From CALRWV02 sp943371965 (GTDB taxonomy: Bacteria > Bacteroidota > JABWAT01): a DNA stretch of 64,000 nt. The position numbers and the translations under genes are program-made. Each line of letters begins with the position of its first letter. Within the stretch, counting starts at the first letter, position 1. The notes beneath the pieces were generated by a model. It searched no databases, was not told the origin of the DNA, and saw only the letters and a list, made by a program, of their open reading frames with translations. The stretch spans positions 124,001 to 188,000 of the forward strand of contig CALRWV020000001.1 of assembly GCA_943371965.1 (NCBI GenBank), in the 5' to 3' direction. Of the stretch, positions 59,304-64,000 are shown piece after piece.

Positions 59304-60421
59304 GCGGTGTTTTGGGAATTTTCCTTCTTTTTCAAACATCGTGGATTCCTCCTGACGCTGATGAATTGAAAAAAGGAATTCACGCTCTTTATTCAATCAA
59401 ATTTGATTCTGCGGAAACTGTTTTTTCCAAATATGAAAAAAAATATCCTGAACGTCCGGAAGGATATTTTTTCAGTGCCATGATTTTGTGGGTACAGGTT
59501 TTACTGACTATTGATGATCAGTCGCGTGATCAGCTGTTTTTCAAAAAGATGGATAATGTTGTAAAAAAGTGTGATGAATTTCTTGATAAAAATCCCAACA
59601 ACATCGTTGCAGAATATTACAAAGGTGGAAGTCTGGGATTTAAGGCAAGACTTCAGGGAAACAGAAAAGAATGGATGAGTGCCGCCAACAACGGCAGACT
59701 TGCCTATCCTATTCTGGTCAAAGCGCTTGACGGCGAAATACAATTTCCTGATGCAAAATTCGGAACAGGAATTTACAGATACTACGCGGAAGTTGTTCCT
59801 GAAAAGTATCCGATTTTAAAACCAATCATGTATTTTTTTCCGGAAGGAAATAAGGAAGATGGTTTGAAAGATTTGCTTGATGTCGCAGAAAACGGTGTTT
59901 TTGCGCGAGATGAAGCCAATTATTTTTTGATTCAAATTTATTCAAACTATGAACGGAATTGGGTTAGAGCAGGACAGCTCGCTGAAAAAATGGTGCAGAA
60001 ATATCCGGAAAATCCATTTTTTCAACTGTCTTACGGTGGATATCTGGTTGCAAAAAGCAATTTCGAACCTGCAAAAAAAATCTTTGAAAACTATCAGAAA
60101 AGAATAAAATCGAAAACGCCTTTTTACCCATCCTATCAGCTTACACAATGCAATTTTCAATTGGGAAACATCGAGTTTCAGCAAAAAAACTATAAAAAGG
60201 CAATTGCATATTTTGATGAAGGAATAAAATCTTATCAAAAGGATCCTAAGAGCGGACAATTGGCATATTACATTGAATCAATTCTTATTTCCGGTTTTGC
60301 ATTTCAATATTCGGGAAAGAAAGAAGAATCAGTAAAGAGATTTGAATTGGTCTTGGCAACAGAAGAACCACCCGGAGGGGTCGCACATCAACGGGCAAAA
60401 AAAGCATTGGGAAAAAAATAA
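59297..60421 (+). CDS. TPR-repeat protein
   Basis: A 374-residue protein made of tetratricopeptide-like helical pairs, for example YYKGGSLGFKARLQG, GQLAEKMVQKYPENPFFQL and KKAIAYFDEGIKSYQKDP. The N-terminal hydrophobic stretch MVSGVLGIFLLFQ may be a weak signal peptide or anchor. It overlaps the CPBP gene by 7 nt and the antiporter gene by one base (TAATG), so all three are translated together. Binding partner unknown. Confidence 0.8.
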   Translation: MVSGVLGIFLLFQTSWIPPDADELKKGIHALYSIKFDSAETVFSKYEKKYPERPEGYFFSAMILWVQVLLTIDDQSRDQLFFKKMDNVVKKCDEFLDKNPNNIVAEYYKGGSLGFKARLQGNRKEWMSAANNGRLAYPILVKALDGEIQFPDAKFGTGIYRYYAEVVPEKYPILKPIMYFFPEGNKEDGLKDLLDVAENGVFARDEANYFLIQIYSNYERNWVRAGQLAEKMVQKYPENPFFQLSYGGYLVAKSNFEPAKKIFENYQKRIKSKTPFYPSYQLTQCNFQLGNIEFQQKNYKKAIAYFDEGIKSYQKDPKSGQLAYYIESILISGFAFQYSGKKEESVKRFELVLATEEPPGGVAHQRAKKALGKK

Positions 60422-61851
60422 TGGTCGAACATCAATACGGTTGGTTATCACTTATTCCATCACTACTCGCAATCATTCTTGCCATTGCAACACGGCAGGT
60501 TTATCTCTCTTTGATCTTGGGAATTTTAGCTGGAGCGTTTATTATCAACTCATCATTGTTGGGGGGATTGTTCCAGTTTTTTAATATCATAGTTGACGTA
60601 TTTAAAGATTCAGGTAATACACGGGTTATTATTTTTGCCTGTCTGGTTGGCGGTTTGCTTGAACTGATGAATAAATCCGGTGGATTTGTTGGAATCGGAA
60701 ACAGACTGTCAGATTCCAGTCTGGTGAATACAAAGAAAAAATCTCTGTTTCTCCTTTATTTGACCGGTATCATTATTTTTATTGAATCAACAATAACCAT
60801 TTTAATTGTTGGAACAATTGGTAAAGTACTCGCAAAAAAATACAAATTCTCAAAAGCACAACTGGCCTATATTTGTGATTCAACTTCTGCACCGGTTTGC
60901 ATAATGATTCCGGTTAATGCATGGGGTGCGTTTGTACTTGGTTTGATGGAAAAACAGCACGTTGAAAAACCGATTGAAGTTTTTATTTCAAGTATTGGAC
61001 ATAACTATTATGCAATTGTTACGTTGCTGATGGTTCTGTTTTTTATTCTGTCAGGAAAACATTTTGGTCCGATGAAAAAGGCAGAGACTGATGCCGAAAC
61101 AGAAAACATGAATTCCAATTCAAACAATTTAATGAAAGAAATTGAGCCCGAATACTATTCAGAAAAAAGACCTCAAATCAATTTTATTTTGCCGGTTCTA
61201 ACTCTGATGTTGAGTGTCCCGTTTTTTCTTTTTCTTTCCGGCTGGGAAAAAGTTAAAGATTCAGCGGATTCCCTGTCGTGGTTTCAGATACTGACTTCAG
61301 GAAGCGGATCCATTGCCGTTTTGGTTGGTGTTGTGACTTCAATTCTGGTTACCATCATCTTAATTCTGATTCAGCGTCAGGCAAAATTTGAAACTGTTTT
61401 CAATGATTTGGTTTCAGGAAGCGGAAAATTCATCAATTTGAGTTTGCTGATGGTTCTCGCTTTTGCAATTGGACAGTTGACATCAACATTGCAAACCGGT
61501 GAATTCATTGCGTCTTTCGTCATGAATATTCAGTCACCTGGATTTCTGATTGCGGGAGTTTTTCTGGTTTCGTGTTTTATTTCTTTTTCAACCGGGACTT
61601 CATGGGGAACATTCGCCATCATGATTCCTCTTTGCATACCCATTGCGATTTCACTGAATTTACCACTTAATTTGACTATAGCTGCAATATTAAGTGGCGG
61701 TGTGTATGGTGATCACTGTTCTCCAATAAGTGATACTACGATCATTTCGTCACTGGCATCCGATTGCTCGTTGATGGATCATGTGAAAACCCAACTTCCG
61801 TACGCACTGATTGCTGCCGGAATTTCACTTGTTCTTTTTATTGTTATTTGA
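60421..61851 (+). CDS. NhaC-family Na+/H+ antiporter
   Basis: A 476-residue integral membrane protein with about twelve helices. Typical blocks are LVGGLLELMNKSGGFVGIG, IIIFIESTITILIVG, YICDSTSAPVCIMIPVNAWG and SFSTGTSWGTFAIMIPL, then GGVYGDHCSPISDTTIISS near the C-terminus, which is diagnostic for NhaC-like exchangers. It would move Na+ (or another cation or small acid) against protons. Its ATG overlaps the TPR stop. Confidence 0.9.
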   Translation: MVEHQYGWLSLIPSLLAIILAIATRQVYLSLILGILAGAFIINSSLLGGLFQFFNIIVDVFKDSGNTRVIIFACLVGGLLELMNKSGGFVGIGNRLSDSSLVNTKKKSLFLLYLTGIIIFIESTITILIVGTIGKVLAKKYKFSKAQLAYICDSTSAPVCIMIPVNAWGAFVLGLMEKQHVEKPIEVFISSIGHNYYAIVTLLMVLFFILSGKHFGPMKKAETDAETENMNSNSNNLMKEIEPEYYSEKRPQINFILPVLTLMLSVPFFLFLSGWEKVKDSADSLSWFQILTSGSGSIAVLVGVVTSILVTIILILIQRQAKFETVFNDLVSGSGKFINLSLLMVLAFAIGQLTSTLQTGEFIASFVMNIQSPGFLIAGVFLVSCFISFSTGTSWGTFAIMIPLCIPIAISLNLPLNLTIAAILSGGVYGDHCSPISDTTIISSLASDCSLMDHVKTQLPYALIAAGISLVLFIVI

Positions 61852-61861
61852 ACTGAATTTC

Positions 61862-61975
61862 TTTCACGGAGAACTCAGAGAATACACAGAGATAATTCAG
61901 AGATTGAATTTATAATTAATTAAGTTCTTAAAGTCTCAGTGTTCTCTGTGATTGCTCAGTGCTGCTCTGTGTAAT
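61862..61975. repeat. inverted CACAGAG / CTCTGTG word repeat
   Basis: CTCAGAGAATACACAGAG (61,875 region) faces TCTCAGTGTTCTCTGTG (61,937 region) as an imperfect inverted repeat; internal words repeat directly. Same vocabulary as 53,447-53,490. Confidence 0.8.
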
Positions 61976-61993
61976 TTATTTAAACAGGAATTT

Positions 61994-62734
61994 ATGGAAT
62001 ATTTTTATTTGGTTTTGATGGTAGTTGTTATGTCTGTTGCCCAATTTCTGGGTGGATATTTTGTTTTACGCGGTGACAGATGGATAAAAGTTTCACAGGA
62101 ATATCTTCTGGCACTTTCCGCAGGATTCCTGATGGCTTTGGCTTTAGTGAATTTGATTCCGGAATCAATTGAAATGAGTTCATGGGCTCCACTTTACACG
62201 ATTCTGGGTTTCAGTCTGCTTCATTTTTTTGAACACTCCATAATCGAACACATGCATTTTGGTGAAGAAACCCACGATCATCATATTTCCGAAACCATAG
62301 GAACCATCTCTACTTTTGCAGGATTGTTCATTCATGCTGTGTTTGATGGAATTGCACTTTCGGCAGTCTATCTACATGATTGGAAAATGGGACTGATGGC
62401 ATTTACCGGAATTATTCTTCACAAATTTCCTGAAGGTTTTACAATTGCAACCATAACACAAGCAGCAGAACTGAAAAAGAAACAAAGTTATTTTGCCGTT
62501 ATCGGGTTGGCATTGGGAAGTATTTTGGGATTGGTAATTATTTTATTGATGGAGCAAATCAGTCAGGAAGTTTCAGCAATCTTTTTGGGACTGGCTGCCG
62601 GAATTACTTTGTACATTGGTGCCAGTGACCTCATTCCTGAAATCAATAAATCTCACAAACGTTTTGTTCCACTGACAGTCTTTTTCGGGATGCTGTTATA
62701 CTGGTTGATGATTCAAGGGTTTCATATCCATTAA
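61994..62734 (+). CDS. ZIP-family metal transporter
   Basis: A 246-residue polytopic protein of the ZIP family (zinc or related divalent cations into the cytoplasm). The metal path shows FIHAVFDGIALS in the fourth helix and ILHKFPEGFTIAT in the fifth. A His-rich loop (EHMHFGEETHDHH) lies before them, as in zinc ZIPs. ATG 61,994 with AGGAA just upstream is preferred; a longer frame to 61,952 would run into the word repeat. Confidence 0.87.
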   Translation: MEYFYLVLMVVVMSVAQFLGGYFVLRGDRWIKVSQEYLLALSAGFLMALALVNLIPESIEMSSWAPLYTILGFSLLHFFEHSIIEHMHFGEETHDHHISETIGTISTFAGLFIHAVFDGIALSAVYLHDWKMGLMAFTGIILHKFPEGFTIATITQAAELKKKQSYFAVIGLALGSILGLVIILLMEQISQEVSAIFLGLAAGITLYIGASDLIPEINKSHKRFVPLTVFFGMLLYWLMIQGFHIH

Positions 62735-62744
62735 GTTGGATAAT

Positions 62745-62815
62745 GGCGAGTAGTCAGTAGTGAATAGAAAATAGGGAATAGGAAACTAACTTCTGAATTG
62801 CCGAAAACCTGAAAC
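62745..62815. repeat. AGTAGTCAGTAGTGAATAG-type word tract
   Basis: Short words (GTAGTCAGTAGTG, GAATAGAAAATAGGGAATAG, AAACCTGAAACCTGA) in direct succession between the ZIP and recR genes. No stable hairpin as a whole. Confidence 0.55.
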
Positions 62816-62835
62816 CTGATTATCTGACAAGCTTT

Positions 62836-63438
62836 TTAAATTCGAACTCTTCCTTCCATTGCCCTTGCCAATGTTGCTTCATCAGAGTATTCCAAATCTC
62901 CACCAATCGGAACACCACGTGCAATTCTTGTAACAAAAATATTTGGAATGTTTTTCAACAGCCTCGTCAGATAAAGCGAAGTAGCTTCACCTTCCACATT
63001 CGGATTCATAGCCAGAATAATTTCAAACTCACCATCAACCGTTAAACGCTGAAGCAGTTCAGTAATTCTGAGTTGATCAGGTGTAACACCATCCAGTGGA
63101 GAAATTGCACCACCAAGAACGTGATAAACGCCATTGAATTCGTTTGTTTTTTCAATGGCAATAACATCGGTTGGTTCTTCAACCACACAGATCAGAAATT
63201 TATTCCGTTTGTTTGATTGGCAGATTTTACAGGTTGGTTCATCTGAAATATTGTTGCAGATTTCACAGCTTAAAACTTTGTCTTTTGCACTCAACAAAGA
63301 AGATGCAAGTCGCTCAACTGATTCACGTGGCTGTTTCAAAATAAAGTAAGCAAGTCTTTGCGCAGTCTTTCTGCCAACTCCTGGAAGTTGTCCAAACTCG
63401 TGAATAAGTTGCTCAAGATTTTCAGAAAGTTTAATCAT
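62836..63438 (-). CDS. recR: recombination protein RecR
   Basis: A 200-residue RecR. The helix-hairpin-helix is FGQLPGVGRKTAQRLAYF. The C4 zinc finger is SCEICNNISDEPTCKICQ, and the Toprim domain begins LICVVEEPTDVIAIE with NPNVEGEATSLYL. It forms RecFOR with RecO/RecF to load RecA at gaps. It is 126 nt downstream of ybaB on the same strand, the usual pairing; recA itself is 32 kb away. Confidence 0.96.
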   Translation of the reverse strand: MIKLSENLEQLIHEFGQLPGVGRKTAQRLAYFILKQPRESVERLASSLLSAKDKVLSCEICNNISDEPTCKICQSNKRNKFLICVVEEPTDVIAIEKTNEFNGVYHVLGGAISPLDGVTPDQLRITELLQRLTVDGEFEIILAMNPNVEGEATSLYLTRLLKNIPNIFVTRIARGVPIGGDLEYSDEATLARAMEGRVRI

Positions 63439-63446
63439 AATAATTT

Positions 63447-63562
63447 ATCCACCAAGTACACGAATAAGCACTAAGAATGAAGAAAAAAATAATAAAGGTG
63501 GACACGAGGATTTAAATTTGCCAAATTAAATTAGTGTTCCTTTGTGTCCTTAGTGGAAAGTG
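63447..63562. repeat. inverted CACTAAG / CTTAGTGG word repeat between ybaB and recR
   Basis: CCACCAAGTACACGAATAAG (63,450) faces TTTGTGTCCTTAGTGG (63,541) as an imperfect inverted pair, with GGTGGACACGAGG between. It fills the gap inside the ybaB-recR unit. Confidence 0.75.
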
Positions 63563-63564
63563 TA

Positions 63565-63903
63565 TTAGAAGAATTTATCCATTCCGGGAATGTTGGGCAT
63601 AACACCCGCGTACACTTTTTTCATTTCATCCTGAGAAACTTTTCCGGATTCCTCAACTGCTTTGTTGACTGCAGCAACAATCAGATCTTCCATCATTTCA
63701 GCATCATTGTCGGCTATAATCTGCGGATCAATTTTGATTGAAACAATCTGCTGTTTTCCGTTGGCTTTTACTTTCACCATTCCGCCACCAGATTCAGTTT
63801 CTATAAATTTGTTTGCAAGTTCAGCATTAACTTTATCCATTTTCTGCTGCATAACCTGCATCTGTTTCATCATTCCGGCCATTCCGCCCTTATTTGACAT
63901 CAT
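63565..63903 (-). CDS. ybaB: YbaB/EbfC-family nucleoid-associated protein
   Basis: A 112-residue DNA-binding protein. N-terminal Met/Gln-rich helix (GGMAGMMKQMQVMQQKMDK), then ESGGGMVKVKANGKQQIVSIK and DAEMMEDLIVAAVNKAVEE, the EbfC/YbaB fold. It works as a dimer on DNA and is normally encoded between dnaX and recR; dnaX may lie just past the window edge. GGAAA lies a few bases before the ATG. Confidence 0.94.
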   Translation of the reverse strand: MMSNKGGMAGMMKQMQVMQQKMDKVNAELANKFIETESGGGMVKVKANGKQQIVSIKIDPQIIADNDAEMMEDLIVAAVNKAVEESGKVSQDEMKKVYAGVMPNIPGMDKFF

Positions 63904-63944
63904 AATTTATTTTTCCTTTTGATTGAAAGTTATTTGCTGTTGGC

Positions 63945-64000
63945 TGTTAGGTAAAACAAATAGTATTTCTACTGACTTCTGTCTTCTTAACTTCTGGATT
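63945..64000. repeat. GACTTCTG / CTTCTTAACTTCTG word repeat at window edge
   Basis: Reads ACTGACTTCTGTCTTC then TTAACTTCTG, reverse complement of the vocabulary at 46,581-46,620. It continues beyond the window. Confidence 0.5.

Noticed and set aside
61952..61993. Upstream start for the ZIP transporter
   Set aside because: The added residues come from the CTCTGTG word repeat; ATG 61,994 has AGGAA.
1..64000. tRNA, rRNA, transposase or integrase genes
   Set aside because: No T-arm-like GGTTCGAATCC cloverleaf, rRNA core motifs, or DDE/tyrosine-recombinase proteins were seen on either strand; a covariance or profile search would be needed to exclude them fully.

Overview
The window reads as a chromosomal segment of an AT-rich, Gram-negative bacterium of the Bacteroidota/Chlorobiota (FCB) lineage. 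It could be an Ignavibacteria- or Kapabacteria-like member, but the exact group cannot be fixed from this sequence. Supporting signs are an LptD of the Bacteroidetes type, a GldA/GldF/GldG-like ABC export set followed by DUF4340, a DUF5686/carboxypeptidase-regulatory outer-membrane protein, a Bacteroidetes-style omega subunit, the ileS-dksA-lspA order, and several promoters of the Bacteroidetes form (TTTG about 19-20 nt before TAnnTTTG). Shine-Dalgarno sequences are nevertheless common. I see no rRNA, tRNA, CRISPR array, transposase or prophage.

Layout. 1-3.7 kb: end of a DUF3857/transglutaminase-like gene, then a sulfide:quinone-reductase-like / TusE-like / DsrE2 sulfur cluster. 3.7-9.4 kb: a Rof-like gene on the minus strand, then ileS, a DksA-like gene, lspA and a metallo-hydrolase. 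9.5-12.9 kb: PspC and small membrane proteins, then pabB/pabC on the minus strand. 13-18.5 kb: yicC-gmk-rpoZ-coaBC, a family 4 uracil-DNA glycosylase and dnaB. 18.6-20.4 kb: a DUF1460 amidase and an array of small genes. 20.4-28.3 kb: a six-gene minus-strand defence operon (fused type IIG restriction-methylase, Shedu-like nuclease, TcmP, three-Cys DUF5131 protein, an unknown protein and a 5'-nucleotidase). 28.3-30.4 kb: mostly non-coding, with hairpin-rich DNA that includes tandem structured elements. 30.4-36.9 kb: recA, a small gene, recX, rarA, and a sensor kinase/response regulator pair. 37-46.6 kb: lptD, an RRM protein, a BtuF-like protein, a low-molecular-weight phosphatase, a DUF5686 protein, plsC and a kinase-like protein. 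46.7-55.3 kb: the Gld-like ABC exporter with DUF4340, an M28 peptidase, a thioredoxin-like ferredoxin and a tandem ThyX-like protein. 55.5-64 kb: a beta-barrel protein, an RsmB/NOP methyltransferase, a small repeat lipoprotein, DUF309, a CPBP protease, a TPR protein, an NhaC antiporter, a ZIP transporter, recR and ybaB.

The least ordinary part is 19.7-29 kb. The defence operon is bracketed by two 75-bp copies of a palindromic element whose second hairpin differs by compensatory base pairs. At its left end it abuts a truncated third copy of a small Cys-rich gene, so it looks inserted. At its right end lie three stem-enclosed elements, two of them near-identical with a compensatory pair change, which are candidates for an undescribed structured RNA or DNA element.

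The gaps between genes elsewhere are unusually rich in short word-repeats and inverted repeats. At one gene (18,672) these supply the start codon and the hydrophobic core of the signal peptide. All functional calls rest on motifs read by eye; no database search was run.
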